Under the pieces are notes generated by a model. The model was not told where the DNA came from. It was given only the letters and a program-made list of their open reading frames with translations, and did no database searches. A DNA stretch of 64,000 nt from an uncultured Pelagibacteraceae bacterium (lineage in GTDB: Bacteria; Pseudomonadota; Alphaproteobacteria; Pelagibacterales; Pelagibacteraceae), in NCBI GenBank assembly GCA_902578265.1, contig CACHCA010000004.1:62001-126000 (forward strand). Reading direction: 5' to 3'. Shown here in pieces: positions 42,837 through 52,401 of this stretch; position 1 is the first letter of the stretch, and every line of letters begins with the position of its first letter. The position numbers and the translations under genes were made by a program.

Positions 42837-44195
42837 TTAACCTGATACTACTTCTCTTGTGTTAGCGTTATAAGATTCCTTAAATGGAATATCAACTATA
42901 ACAGCATCAACAGGTGTTCCTGGTTTTTTTGAATATTTTTCTGGTAAATGAACTTTAAATTTCTTTCCAACTTTACCTTTAGGAAAGCCATTGGCATTTA
43001 AAGTTCCATCAAATGGAACATATCCCATAGCAATATTAGTTTTCTTTTCAGGATGCCACCACGGTGATGTTACAAAACCAACTGGATCACCACCATCTGC
43101 GTTAGATATCAACCAAAAATCTGGTGCATAATCATCAATTGGTTTTCCTCCTAACTCAAGACCAACCAACTGTAACTTATATGGTTTTTTTCCTGCTTTG
43201 ATTTCAGCCTTCATTTTCTCTAGAGCTTGTTTGCCTACATAATCAGAAGTTTTTTTCCATTCTCCTTTACCCGATAAAGAAACTTGATAACCCAAATTAC
43301 ATTGAAAAGGATTGTGTTGTTGATCCATATCCTGACCCCAAGAAAGAATCCCAGCTTGAATTCTTCTGTGGTGTGCAGGCGCAATAACCATTAGCTTGTG
43401 TTTTTTCCCAGCTTCAAGAACAGCATTCCACATCTCATCAGCATATAGAGTTGCATTCCTTAAATATATTTCATATCCAGCTTCACCTGAAAAACCTGAT
43501 TGAGAGATAACACAACTTCTTCCAGCAATTTTAACTTCAGCCAAACCATAGAAAGGCATATTTTCTAAATCAACCTGATCACCTAACAAATCTTTCATAA
43601 GCGCTTTTGATTTAGGCCCTTGAATTTGAACAGGACATGCATCTATTTCTTCGATAGTGCAATTAAATTTACCGTCTGCATTAACACCTTGTAAATACAT
43701 TCCAATGTCCGAGTCTGATAAAGAAAACCAAAATTCATCTTTTGCAATTCTTAAAAGTATTGGATCATTTAAAACTCCTCCGTAAGCGTTACATAAAATT
43801 ACATATCTTGCTCGCATCGGAGAGATTTTTGTTGCATCTCGAGTTATCACGTAATCAACAAATTTTTCTGCATCAGGACCCTTTACTTGGATCTGTCTCT
43901 CAACAGCAACATTCCACATAGTTACATGATTTACAATTGCATCATACTCAACCATTGCACCCCCATCTTCAGGTTTCACATATCCTCTTGGATGATAAAT
44001 TCTGTTATAAACAGTTGCTCTCCAACAACCTGCTTGCATAGATAGATGCCAATATGGTGACTTTCTTACCCTTGTTGAAATTAACATTTCAACTTTTGTA
44101 GGCCCACTTTGTCTTAAATTGTATGGTACTTTTCGATCTGATTGATCAACAGAAGTAACATGCTTTAGTTTAGTATAGTCAAATTCTTTAGACAT
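42837..44195 (-). CDS. GcvT-like tetrahydrofolate-dependent demethylase
   Basis: A 452-aa protein of the GcvT/DmdA-like family. The folate-binding beta-barrel is visible in GAMVEYDAIVNHVTMWNVAVERQIQ-type segments (about 75-100), FWFSLSDSDIGMYLQG, SGFSGEAGYEIYL and the C-terminal GFVTSPWWHPE. It is longer than GcvT or DmdA (about 370 aa), closer in size to O-demethylases such as LigM. It probably moves a methyl group from an S-, N- or O-methyl substrate to THF. I chose ATG 44195 because GAAGGAG is 7 bases upstream; the MTHFR-like gene overlaps it. Confidence 0.82.
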   Translation of the reverse strand: MSKEFDYTKLKHVTSVDQSDRKVPYNLRQSGPTKVEMLISTRVRKSPYWHLSMQAGCWRATVYNRIYHPRGYVKPEDGGAMVEYDAIVNHVTMWNVAVERQIQVKGPDAEKFVDYVITRDATKISPMRARYVILCNAYGGVLNDPILLRIAKDEFWFSLSDSDIGMYLQGVNADGKFNCTIEEIDACPVQIQGPKSKALMKDLLGDQVDLENMPFYGLAEVKIAGRSCVISQSGFSGEAGYEIYLRNATLYADEMWNAVLEAGKKHKLMVIAPAHHRRIQAGILSWGQDMDQQHNPFQCNLGYQVSLSGKGEWKKTSDYVGKQALEKMKAEIKAGKKPYKLQLVGLELGGKPIDDYAPDFWLISNADGGDPVGFVTSPWWHPEKKTNIAMGYVPFDGTLNANGFPKGKVGKKFKVHLPEKYSKKPGTPVDAVIVDIPFKESYNANTREVVSG

Positions 44196-44916
44196 AACCA
44201 TTCTCCTTCAACCACTTGTTTGTTTCCTTCAAGCCGCCGAATGTATAAATGTGGAAGAAATCAGTATGCGATTTAACTTTCCCAATTAGATCATTAGGGT
44301 CTTTAGGTTTTAATAAATCTAACGCCTTAGTAAAATTAGATTTAAGAAAATTTAAGGAATTTTTTGCTCCAACAATATTAGCAAATTTAATTAAGCTTGA
44401 TATTTTGAGAGGCCCAGTAATTCCAACATGCACTGGTACGCTTTGTTTAGAAACAAAATCTATAATAGGCTGGGGATCTAATAACCACTGTGTTACTATA
44501 TAATCAGCATAAGGCTTTTTATCTATCATAGCTTTTTCTAAATCTGAGTCGGATATATCAGGACTCCCCTCTGGGTGTCCAGCAATTCCTATTGTCATCT
44601 TCTCAAAATAACCAGTCTCTAAAAGTTGAAACGAGCTATCAAATTTTCCCATCGGTTCTCTTCCGCCACCAATTACTAAAACTTGTTTAACTCCACCGTC
44701 TTTACACCTAGAAACATAATCTTTTAGTTGCTTTTCATCTTGCATTGATCTTGCAGGAAAATGAGGAACAGGATTAAAACCTTTTTTAACTAACTCAACT
44801 GCCTGTTGAGCTGTCTCTCTATAATCCCCACCAGGTAACATTGTTATGTAAATATCATTTACAGGCGGAACAGTGTCGAGATCTGTTGTTGGGCTTATTT
44901 CTAGAGAAAAATTCAT
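44188..44916 (-). CDS. Methylenetetrahydrofolate reductase-like protein
   Basis: A 242-aa protein of the MetF TIM-barrel type. It begins MNFSLEISPT (cf. SFEFFPP in MetF), has NPVPHFPARSMQDEKQL, VLVIGGGREPMG, TIGIAGHPEGSPD and YIVTQWLLDP, all MTHFR-like landmarks. It is shorter than E. coli MetF (296 aa). Paired with the GcvT-like demethylase by overlap, it could oxidise methyl-THF to methylene-THF, so the pair would feed methyl groups into C1 oxidation. Alternative ATG at 44928. Confidence 0.8.
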   Translation of the reverse strand: MNFSLEISPTTDLDTVPPVNDIYITMLPGGDYRETAQQAVELVKKGFNPVPHFPARSMQDEKQLKDYVSRCKDGGVKQVLVIGGGREPMGKFDSSFQLLETGYFEKMTIGIAGHPEGSPDISDSDLEKAMIDKKPYADYIVTQWLLDPQPIIDFVSKQSVPVHVGITGPLKISSLIKFANIVGAKNSLNFLKSNFTKALDLLKPKDPNDLIGKVKSHTDFFHIYTFGGLKETNKWLKENGYV

Positions 44917-45021
44917 TTTATAGATCATTATCTTTTTTGAAAAAGCTGTCAAAGAATTTTATCAAATGACGCAATGATATTTGTTGCTTAAAATCGAGTG
45001 GATTGTTAACTATCTTAAGTC

Positions 45022-45429
45022 ATGAAGATTATATTAATTATGGGTTTGCCAGGCTCAGGTAAAACGACTTTAGCCTCTGAGTTAGTTCCATTATTAAAAG
45101 CAAAGTGGCTCAATGCTGATGAAGTGAGAAAAGAAGCAAATGATTGGGATTTCTCAGCAGAGGGAAGAACTAGGCAGGCGAAAAGAATGTGGGCAAAAGC
45201 AAAAGAGTTTAGAGATCAAGGTAATCATGTTGTTGCAGATTTTGTTTGTCCAACCCCTGCTGCAAGAGCACTGTTTCCAGCAGATTTTATTATTTGGGTC
45301 GATACTATTAAAGAAGGTAGGTTTGATGATACTAATAAAATGTTCGTAAAACCAGAGAAGTATAACTATCATGTTACCACTCAAGATGCTAAAAATTGGG
45401 CACCAAAAATATTAAAGGAAATAGTATAA
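45022..45429 (+). CDS. APS-kinase-like P-loop kinase
   Basis: A 135-aa kinase with the P-loop GLPGSGKTTLAS at residues 8-19, WLNADEVRKEANDWDF, and FIIWVDTIKEGRFDDTNKMF, all in the CysC (adenylylsulfate kinase) order; length is shorter than CysC (about 200 aa). The C-terminal part lacks the usual GLY/KARxG region. Its stop overlaps the start of a nucleotidyltransferase (TAATG), so the two act together. Substrate may be a nucleotide-activated headgroup rather than APS, as SAR11 does not assimilate sulfate. Confidence 0.72.
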   Translation: MKIILIMGLPGSGKTTLASELVPLLKAKWLNADEVRKEANDWDFSAEGRTRQAKRMWAKAKEFRDQGNHVVADFVCPTPAARALFPADFIIWVDTIKEGRFDDTNKMFVKPEKYNYHVTTQDAKNWAPKILKEIV

Positions 45430-45803
45430 TGTCTTATAAATGGGACAATAAAAAACCAACTGCACAGATGTTAGGAAGGTGGCAGCCCTTTCATGATGGT
45501 CATTATACCTTATTTAAAGAAATAATTAAAAAAACTGAACAAGTTTGCATACAAATTAGAGATGTACAAGGTGTTGATGATAATCCATTTGACTTTGAAA
45601 CAGTAAAAAAAAATATTGAAGATAAACTTAATCCAGAATTCGAGGGACGTTTTAAAATTATGTTAGTACCCAATATTACAAACATTTGTTATGGAAGAGG
45701 CGTTGGTTATAAAATAGAGGAAATTGTTTTACCTGAGGAAATACAAAAAATTTCAGCCACCAAGATAAGAGCAAAGATGAGAGAAGACGGTAAACTTAAA
45801 TAG
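45429..45803 (+). CDS. HxGH nucleotidyltransferase-like protein
   Basis: A 124-aa protein with GRWQPFHDGHYTLF (about residues 15-28), the HxGH-type signature in the form FHDGH, and a C-terminal KISATKIRAKMRE, which is the ISSTxIR motif of adenylyl- and cytidylyltransferases. Start at ATG 45429 overlaps the kinase stop by one base. It may adenylylate or cytidylylate the product of the kinase. Alternatives include sulfurylase-like and NMNAT-like roles. Confidence 0.75.
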   Translation: MSYKWDNKKPTAQMLGRWQPFHDGHYTLFKEIIKKTEQVCIQIRDVQGVDDNPFDFETVKKNIEDKLNPEFEGRFKIMLVPNITNICYGRGVGYKIEEIVLPEEIQKISATKIRAKMREDGKLK

Positions 45804-45809
45804 TTTTTA

Positions 45810-46583
45810 ATGAATATCAAAATCATTAATCAGAATAAAGATATAGCGAGAGTTATTATTAATGAGCCAAAAACATATAACTCTTTATCTTACAAAAATT
45901 TGAAAGATTTAATTAATGTTTTAAAAAAATTAGACAAAGATAAAAAGGTTAAAGTTATTATCCTTGAGGGTGCTGGAAAAGGTTTTAGTGCAGGTCATAA
46001 TTTAAAAGAAGTAAAAGACTTAAAGAAAAAAGAAAGATATAAAAAATTATTTAATCTTTGTTCAAAGCTAATGCTTCAAATAGTTGAGGGTAAAAAACCT
46101 GTTATTGCAAAAGTTCATGGCGCAGCTTATGCAGCAGGATGTCAATTAGTTGCGAGCTGTGATTTAGCTTACAGTACTAAAGATGCTCTTTTTGCAACAC
46201 CAGGAGTAAATATTGGATTGTTTTGTAGCACCCCAATGGTTGCAGTTAGCAGAAAGATTAATAGAAAACCTATGATGAAGATGCTTCTTACTGGTGAGCC
46301 AATTAATGCAAATTACGCAAAGGAAATTGGTTTGATTAATGATTGTTTTTCAAAATCAAAATTAAATAGCGAGACGATGAAAATTGCAAAAAAAATTGCA
46401 TCAAAATCAAATTTAACAATTAAAATTGGAAAACAAGCTTTTTATAAGCAGTTAGAAATGCCACTTAGAAAAGCATACTCGTACACCAGTCAAATGATGA
46501 CATACAATATGATGGCTATGGATGCAAAAGAAGGCATTTCAGCTTTTTTGGAAAAAAGAAAACCTAAATGGAGAAATAAGTGA
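45810..46583 (+). CDS. Enoyl-CoA hydratase/isomerase family protein
   Basis: A 257-aa crotonase-fold protein. The first oxyanion-hole segment is GAGKGFSAGHNLKEV (about 51-65), the second KVHGAAYAAGCQLVASCDLAY (Gly-rich, about 103-123), then PGVNIGLFCSTPMVAV. A Cys stands where many hydratases have Glu, so it may be an isomerase or other family member. No other beta-oxidation gene lies nearby. Its stop overlaps the next start by 4 bp. Confidence 0.85.
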   Translation: MNIKIINQNKDIARVIINEPKTYNSLSYKNLKDLINVLKKLDKDKKVKVIILEGAGKGFSAGHNLKEVKDLKKKERYKKLFNLCSKLMLQIVEGKKPVIAKVHGAAYAAGCQLVASCDLAYSTKDALFATPGVNIGLFCSTPMVAVSRKINRKPMMKMLLTGEPINANYAKEIGLINDCFSKSKLNSETMKIAKKIASKSNLTIKIGKQAFYKQLEMPLRKAYSYTSQMMTYNMMAMDAKEGISAFLEKRKPKWRNK

Positions 46584-46768
46584 AAGTAAAAAATATTCTA
46601 ACAATTATCTTAATCATAATTGGTATATATTTTATCTTTACCTTTAGGGATCATAATTTTAATAGATCTATTGATGCTTGTATTGCAGGTAGTCAAAAGT
46701 TGGATCAACCAATGACTATTGAAGAAGCTAAGAAGTTTTGTGAAGAAAAGATAAAGAGTAATAAGTAA
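46580..46768 (+). CDS. Small single-pass membrane protein
   Basis: A 62-aa protein from GTG at 46580 (GTGA overlap with the upstream stop). One transmembrane helix (ILTIILIIIGIYFIF, about residues 6-20) is followed by a polar domain of about 40 residues with two Cys (ACIAG, FCEEK) and an acidic helix. It probably faces the periplasm, where the cysteines could pair. Function unknown. Confidence 0.6.
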   Translation: MKVKNILTIILIIIGIYFIFTFRDHNFNRSIDACIAGSQKLDQPMTIEEAKKFCEEKIKSNK

Positions 46769-46773
46769 ATAGA

Positions 46774-47175
46774 GTGGAAAATATAAAAGAAATTTTAAAA
46801 AAATATAAAAATATTGCTCTAGTAGGTGCAAGTAAAGATTTAACAAAAACATCTTCAATTGTAATGAAATACTTACAAGATTACGGTTTTAAAGTTTATC
46901 CTGTAAATCCATCCATGAAAGGAGAAAGTATATTAGGTGAGAAAGTTTTTGGAAATATTAAGGAGATTGATGGTCCAATAGAAATAGTTGACGTATTCAG
47001 GCCTTCAAATGAAGCAGCTGAAATTGCAAAAGATGCAATTAAAGTAAAAGCTAAGGTTTTATGGTTACAATTAGATATAAGAAATGAAGAGGCAAAAAAA
47101 ATTGTTGAGACAAATGATATTATATACATTGAGAACAAATGTACGAAAATAGAGTACGAAAAGTATTTTAATTAA
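46774..47175 (+). CDS. CoA-binding domain protein (YccU type)
   Basis: A 133-aa single CoA-binding Rossmann domain. It has IALVGASKDLTKTSSIVMKYL at residues 13-33 with the GASxxxxR/K loop, YGFKVYPVNPSMKGESILGEKVF, and VDVFRPSNEAAEIA. Such stand-alone domains may regulate protein acylation or store CoA. GTG start. It ends one base into the ATG of the next gene (TAATG). Confidence 0.87.
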   Translation: MENIKEILKKYKNIALVGASKDLTKTSSIVMKYLQDYGFKVYPVNPSMKGESILGEKVFGNIKEIDGPIEIVDVFRPSNEAAEIAKDAIKVKAKVLWLQLDIRNEEAKKIVETNDIIYIENKCTKIEYEKYFN

Positions 47176-47744
47176 TGAAAAAAATATTTGTTGTTTATGG
47201 TCATTATGATGAAAAATCTTTTAATGCGGCAATTCGAGATACTTTTAAGGAAACTCTAGAAAATAACGGCCATCAAGTAGATATAGTTGACTTATATAAA
47301 GAAAAATTTGATCCAGTTTTTTCTGGCGAAGAACCAGACAATAAGATTTTGGATCATAGAAAAAGAATAGAAAGTTCGGATGCAATAGTATTAATCGCAC
47401 CTATATGGAATTTTAGAATGCCAGCAATTGTGGAAGGATGGATTGATAAAGTTCTTGCACCACCTTGGGCATTTAGATTTAAGAAATTATTTGGAAATTA
47501 TGGTTATCCTCTTGGAAATTTAAAAGGAAAAAAAGCTGTAGTTTTTTGTACTTATGGCTCCCCGCAATTCGCTGTAAGAACATTTTTTTTAAATATGCCA
47601 ACAAAAAGATTAAGAAGAGGTGTTTTCAATATATGCGGCATAACGGATGTGGTATATCGAAGATACTTTGCAGTACCATTTGTTGAGGATAAAAAAAGAA
47701 AAAAATTTTTAGAAGATGTTAAAAAAACTGCAAATAATATTTAA
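47175..47744 (+). CDS. NAD(P)H:quinone oxidoreductase, flavodoxin-like
   Basis: A 189-aa NQO/MdaB-type flavoprotein. The first strand and flavin loop VVYGHYDEKSFNAAIRDTF, the middle VLIAPIWNFRMPAIVEGWIDKVLAPPWAF and the segment AVVFCTYGSP match NAD(P)H dehydrogenase (quinone) 2-type folds. It would reduce quinones by two electrons or detoxify electrophiles. Overlaps the following exported-protein gene by 29 bp. Confidence 0.85.
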   Translation: MKKIFVVYGHYDEKSFNAAIRDTFKETLENNGHQVDIVDLYKEKFDPVFSGEEPDNKILDHRKRIESSDAIVLIAPIWNFRMPAIVEGWIDKVLAPPWAFRFKKLFGNYGYPLGNLKGKKAVVFCTYGSPQFAVRTFFLNMPTKRLRRGVFNICGITDVVYRRYFAVPFVEDKKRKKFLEDVKKTANNI

Positions 47745-48189
47745 AGTTTTAATAATTCTCGTCTTTTCAATTTCAATAACAAAAGCTGAATTACTCAAAC
47801 CTAATAGCAATATAAAACCTTCAAAAGTTGTAGAGATCCAATTAAATGGACTCAAAAAAAATGACATAAATTATAAAGATAGCGGGATCGAACAAACGTG
47901 GAATTTTGCCCATCCCAGCAACAAAAAAAGCACTGGCCCCTTACCAAATTTTAAAATGATGATTAAAGGCAACTCATACCAAATGCTACTTAATCATTTA
48001 AGCCATACAATTACGAAGGTAGGAGGTGGTGACAAATGGGCACAATTTGAGGTGATAATTTTAGATAAAGATAAGATTTACCATAAGTTCAACTGGCAAG
48101 TGGAAAAATATACTGCTGACGGACCTCTCAAAGATTGTTGGTTGACCACAATGGTTTCTAGCCCAATTGCACTAGGAAGTTCAATCTGA
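47716..48189 (+). CDS. Exported protein, DUF4864-like
   Basis: A 157-aa protein with a signal peptide (hydrophobic residues 8-22, cleavage near TKAE). The mature part is an NTF2-like alpha+beta domain: TWNFAHPSNKKSTGP, NFKMMIKGNSYQMLLNH, and a Trp/Cys-containing end DCWLTTMVSS. I associate this pattern with DUF4864, of unknown function. It overlaps the NQO gene by 29 bp, so they are likely co-transcribed. Confidence 0.65.
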   Translation: MLKKLQIIFKVLIILVFSISITKAELLKPNSNIKPSKVVEIQLNGLKKNDINYKDSGIEQTWNFAHPSNKKSTGPLPNFKMMIKGNSYQMLLNHLSHTITKVGGGDKWAQFEVIILDKDKIYHKFNWQVEKYTADGPLKDCWLTTMVSSPIALGSSI

Positions 48190-48245
48190 TTATCCATAAT
48201 ACAATTTTGTTTCGCTATGAATAAAAATTTAGTAGGAATCGTTTA

Positions 48246-50678
48246 ATGAAATCTAAAGCAAAAGTTGTCGTAGTCGGTGGAGGAGTAGTTGGAGTAAGTG
48301 CTCTTTATCATTTAGCAAAAAAAGGCTGGTCTGATGTTGTTTTAATTGAAAGAAAAGAATTAACTTCTGGCTCAACTTGGCATGCAGCAGGATTATTACC
48401 TCTTTTTAATATGAGTTATTCTGTTGGTCAACTTCACAAGTACGCAGTAAATCTTTATAAAAAATTAGAAGAGGAGACTGGTAAGAATGTTGGTTTCAGT
48501 GTTGTTTCAAATATCCGTTTAGCTAGTACAAAAGATAGAATGGATGAGTACCATCAATATGCTGGTGTAGCTAAAACAATTGGTGTTGATGTGAAATTTT
48601 TGACACCTCAACAAGTAAAAGAAATTTGGCCGCTTTGTCATACTGATGATTTAGTTGGAGCAATTCAACATCCTGAAGATGGATACATTCAACCCGCTGA
48701 TTTAACTCAAGCGCTAGCTACAGGAGCAAGGAACAGAGGAGCAGAAATTTATAGAAATACAACAGTATTATCTATGAGACAAAATAAAGAAGGATGGATT
48801 GTTGAAACAGATAAAGGATCAATTGAATGCGAGCATGTGATTTCGTGTTCGGGAAATTTTGCAAGACAAACTGGTGAAATGGTTGGATTAGATATTCCAG
48901 TCATACCTGTTGAACATCAATACATTGTGACTGAACCACATCCAGAGATACAAAAAAGAAAAAAAGAAGGTCTTCCAGAAATGGGTGTATTAAGAGATAG
49001 TGATAGTAGATGGTACATGAGAGAAGAGGCTGGTGGGTTAATACTAGGTCCTTATGAAGATGGTGCACCAGCATGTTATGTTGAAGGTCCTTCAAAAGAT
49101 TCTGAATATGAATTGTTTCAAGAGGATTTAGATAGACTTGCTCCACATATCGAAGGAGCAATACATAGAGTTCCAGCATTTGGAGAAGTTGGAGTGAAAA
49201 AAGTTTATAATGGTGCAATATGTTACACACCAGATGGTAATCCTATTGTTGGTCCAGCCTGGGGACTTAAAAATTTTTGGATTAATGAGGGACATAGTTT
49301 TGGAATAACTGCAGCAGGTGGAGCGGGCTGGCAATTAGCAGAATGGATTATTGATGGTGAACCGACGATTGATATGCTTGGTGTTGAACCAAGACGTTAC
49401 GGAAATTATGCAACAAAATCTTATCTCAAAGCAAAAAATGAAGAAGCTTACAGTCATGTATTTATTGTTCATTATCCTGATGAGGAGAGACCAGCTGCAA
49501 GACCTTTAAGAACATCTCCTTGTTATGAAAGAATGAAAAATCTTGGTGCTGTCTTTGGACAAAAATTTGGATGGGAAAGACCAAACTTTTTTGCAACAGA
49601 TGGCATGGAACAAAAAGATCATTGGTCATTTAGAAGATCAAAATGGTTTGATGCAATTAAAAAAGAATGTGAGAATGTTAAAAAAAATGTTGGACTTTTG
49701 GATATGACAGCCTTTGCAAAATGTAGAATTAAGGGTCCAAAAGCAGAGGAATTTTTAGACTACTTAGTGGCCAATAAACTTCCAAAAAAAATTGGAAGAA
49801 TTAATTTGTGTCATGCGCTAAATACTAAAGGTGGTGTTCACTCTGAGTTTACAATTATGAAAGAAGCTGAAAATAGTTATTATTTGGTTTCAGCTGGAGC
49901 GAATTTAAGATTAGATCATGACTGGATTCAAAAATGGATGCCTACTGATGGTTCAGTTATATTTGAGGATTTAACAAATAGTACAGGTGTGCTTGTTGTA
50001 GCTGGTCCTAAAGCTAGAGATCTTATGCAGAAAGTTTCAACTGATGATTTTTCAAATGAAAACTTTAAATGGTTAACAGCAAAAAATGTTAATGTTGGAT
50101 ACGCTCCGGTAAATGCTATGAGAGTAAATTTTGTTGGTGAACTTGGTTGGGAATTACATCACCCAATTGAATATCAAAACCATATTTTTGATAAATTAAT
50201 GGAAGCAGGTAAAGATCTCGGTCTTAAACCTTTTGGCATCAGAGCGATGAACAGTTTAAGAGTAGAAAAATCTTATAAACTTGTGGGAACTGAACTATCG
50301 ATTGAGTATTCACCTTATGAATCTGGTCTAGATAGATTTATTCATCCAAACAAAGGCAATTTCATTGGACTTGATGCACTAAACAAATGGAGAGAAAAGG
50401 GTTTTGATAATAAATTAGTAACACTAGAGGTTCATGACACAACAGATTCAGATGTTTTAGGTAACAATCCAATTTATAAAGATAATAAAGTTGTTGGAAG
50501 AGCAACCGGTGGGGAATATGGATTTAGATTAGATAAATCTATTGCTTTAGCAATGGTAAAACCTGATTTAGCAAATGTTGGAGAAAAACTTAAAGTTGAT
50601 ATTCTTGGAAAAATGTATGAAGCTACAATAGTAGAGGAAAGTCCCTACGATGCTGAAAATAAACTATTGAGAGCTTAA
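48246..50678 (+). CDS. Dimethylglycine dehydrogenase (DMGDH) / sarcosine dehydrogenase family
   Basis: An 810-aa two-domain flavoenzyme. The DAO domain starts with [18 protein letters not shown] and has the [11 protein letters not shown] segment near residue 45, whose His is the covalent FAD site in the mammalian enzymes. The C-terminal half (from about 425) is a GcvT-like THF-binding domain with [15 protein letters not shown] and [15 protein letters not shown]. It would demethylate dimethylglycine or sarcosine to give methylene-THF, passing electrons to ETF, whose genes follow (TAATG overlap). Confidence 0.88.
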   Translation: MKSKAKVVVVGGGVVGVSALYHLAKKGWSDVVLIERKELTSGSTWHAAGLLPLFNMSYSVGQLHKYAVNLYKKLEEETGKNVGFSVVSNIRLASTKDRMDEYHQYAGVAKTIGVDVKFLTPQQVKEIWPLCHTDDLVGAIQHPEDGYIQPADLTQALATGARNRGAEIYRNTTVLSMRQNKEGWIVETDKGSIECEHVISCSGNFARQTGEMVGLDIPVIPVEHQYIVTEPHPEIQKRKKEGLPEMGVLRDSDSRWYMREEAGGLILGPYEDGAPACYVEGPSKDSEYELFQEDLDRLAPHIEGAIHRVPAFGEVGVKKVYNGAICYTPDGNPIVGPAWGLKNFWINEGHSFGITAAGGAGWQLAEWIIDGEPTIDMLGVEPRRYGNYATKSYLKAKNEEAYSHVFIVHYPDEERPAARPLRTSPCYERMKNLGAVFGQKFGWERPNFFATDGMEQKDHWSFRRSKWFDAIKKECENVKKNVGLLDMTAFAKCRIKGPKAEEFLDYLVANKLPKKIGRINLCHALNTKGGVHSEFTIMKEAENSYYLVSAGANLRLDHDWIQKWMPTDGSVIFEDLTNSTGVLVVAGPKARDLMQKVSTDDFSNENFKWLTAKNVNVGYAPVNAMRVNFVGELGWELHHPIEYQNHIFDKLMEAGKDLGLKPFGIRAMNSLRVEKSYKLVGTELSIEYSPYESGLDRFIHPNKGNFIGLDALNKWREKGFDNKLVTLEVHDTTDSDVLGNNPIYKDNKVVGRATGGEYGFRLDKSIALAMVKPDLANVGEKLKVDILGKMYEATIVEESPYDAENKLLRA

Positions 50679-51427
50679 TGAAAATTTTAGTCGCAGTAAA
50701 AAGAGTCATAGATTACAATGTTCAAATTAGAGTCAAAGAGGATAATACTGGTGTAGTAACCGATAATGTTAAGATGTCTACCAATCCACCTGACGATAAT
50801 GCAATCGAGGAGGCGGTAAAGATCAAAGAGTCTGGAAAAGCAACTGAAGTAGTTGCAGTAAGTGTTGGAGAAGAGAAAGCTCAAGAAACTGTTCGAAAAG
50901 CATTAGCGGTTGGAGCTGATAGAGGCATTCTTATTAAAGCTGATGGTATTTTAGAACCTTTAGCCGTTTCTAAATTATTACAAAAAATTGTTGAAAAAGA
51001 AAAACCAGATTTAGTTTTTATGGGAAAACAAGCAATTGATGATGATTGTAATCAAACAGGTCAAATGTTAAGTGCTTTACTAAATTGGCCTCAAGCAACA
51101 TTTGCTTCAAAGATTGAAATTAAAGATAAAAAACTTGAAGTTACAAGAGAGATTGACGAAGGATTAGAGACAATAGAGATTAATATTCCTGCAATTGTAA
51201 CTTGTGATTTAAGACTTAATGAACCAAGATATGCATCTTTACCGAATATAATGAAAGCTAAAAAGAAACCTATTGAACAAATAAATGCGTCAGATTTAGG
51301 AGTAGATATATCACCAAGAATCGAGCAAATTAAGGTTGAAGAGCCACCAAAAAGAAAAGCTGGTATAAAAGTAAAAAGTGTGGCTGAGCTAGTGCAAAAA
51401 TTAAAAAATGAGGCTAAAGTAATATAA
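50678..51427 (+). CDS. etfB: Electron transfer flavoprotein beta subunit
   Basis: A 249-aa ETF beta. Starts [20 protein letters not shown], has [17 protein letters not shown] with the NPxD type motif, [19 protein letters not shown], and ends with [21 protein letters not shown]. Binds AMP and takes part in electron transfer from DMGDH. It overlaps the dehydrogenase stop and the etfA start by one base each, so the stoichiometry is coupled. Confidence 0.96.
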   Translation: MKILVAVKRVIDYNVQIRVKEDNTGVVTDNVKMSTNPPDDNAIEEAVKIKESGKATEVVAVSVGEEKAQETVRKALAVGADRGILIKADGILEPLAVSKLLQKIVEKEKPDLVFMGKQAIDDDCNQTGQMLSALLNWPQATFASKIEIKDKKLEVTREIDEGLETIEINIPAIVTCDLRLNEPRYASLPNIMKAKKKPIEQINASDLGVDISPRIEQIKVEEPPKRKAGIKVKSVAELVQKLKNEAKVI

Positions 51428-52380
51428 TGTCAGTTTTATTAGTTGCAGAACATAACAACAAAGAGCTTAAACCTTTTACGCTGAATGCCGTAACTGCAGC
51501 TTCGCAAATGAATACAGATCTTCATGCTGTAATTATTGGTAATAACTGTGGAGATGCAGCAAAAAAATTATCAGAGTTACCATTAGTGAAAAAAGTAATT
51601 CAAGTAGAAGCAGCTCATTATGAAAACTTTGTGGCAGAAAATTTTGCACCAGTAATTGTGAAATTGGCAGAGAAATATTCACATGTTATTTGTTCAGCTA
51701 ATACATTTGGTAAAAATTTGATGCCAAGGATTGCAGCTTCTTTAGACACTTCTCAAGTCAGTGATATTATTAAGGTAATTTCTGCAGATACATTTTTAAG
51801 ACCAATTTATGCTGGAAATGCATTTGCAACTGTAAAAAGCAAAGATCCAAAAAAATGTATAACTATTAGACCAACCTCTTTTGATCCATGTGAGAGTTCA
51901 GGCGGATCTGCGCCAATTGAAAAAGCTGAGCCAAGTGAGGAGTTTAATAATACAAAATTTGTAAAAAGAGAGGAAATTAAGTCAGACAGACCAGAACTAG
52001 GAACTGCAAGAGTCGTTGTTTCTGGTGGAAGAGGAATGCAGAGTGGAGATAATTTTAAGTTAATTACTTCTGTTGCTGATAAATTAAATGCTGCTATTGG
52101 AGCGTCAAGAGCAGCTGTGGATGCTGGATATATAAGCAACGATCACCAAGTGGGTCAAACTGGAAAAGTTGTAGTTCCAGATTTATATATTGCTATTGGT
52201 ATTTCTGGGGCCATTCAGCATTTAGCTGGAATGAAAGAAAGCAAGGTGATTGTCGCAATCAATAAAGATGGTGAAGCTCCAATTTTTAGTGTAGCAGACT
52301 ATGGTCTAGAGGCTGATCTTTTTGAAGCAGTACCTCAATTTATTGAGGAACTGAACAAATTAAACACTATACAAAAATAA
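51427..52380 (+). CDS. etfA: Electron transfer flavoprotein alpha subunit
   Basis: A 317-aa ETF alpha. The C-terminal FAD domain is evident: VVSGGRGMQSGDNFKLI (about 197-213), ASRAAVDAGYI, and VGQTGKVVVPDLYIAIGISGAIQHLAGM. N-terminal alpha/beta domain carries the typical SLLVAEHNNKELKP-like opening. With EtfB it accepts electrons from the DMGDH-type enzyme and hands them to the quinone oxidoreductase encoded 21 bp downstream. Confidence 0.96.
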   Translation: MSVLLVAEHNNKELKPFTLNAVTAASQMNTDLHAVIIGNNCGDAAKKLSELPLVKKVIQVEAAHYENFVAENFAPVIVKLAEKYSHVICSANTFGKNLMPRIAASLDTSQVSDIIKVISADTFLRPIYAGNAFATVKSKDPKKCITIRPTSFDPCESSGGSAPIEKAEPSEEFNNTKFVKREEIKSDRPELGTARVVVSGGRGMQSGDNFKLITSVADKLNAAIGASRAAVDAGYISNDHQVGQTGKVVVPDLYIAIGISGAIQHLAGMKESKVIVAINKDGEAPIFSVADYGLEADLFEAVPQFIEELNKLNTIQK

Positions 52381-52401
52381 TATAATCTGTAAAAAATTGT
52401 T

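Noticed and set aside
44249-44503. 84-codon plus-strand frame across the MTHFR-like gene
   Set aside because: Opposite to a gene with MTHFR motifs along the same stretch; no motif of its own.
48901-49334. Open frames antisense to the DMGDH gene
   Set aside because: Shadow frames; the sense gene has clear domains throughout.
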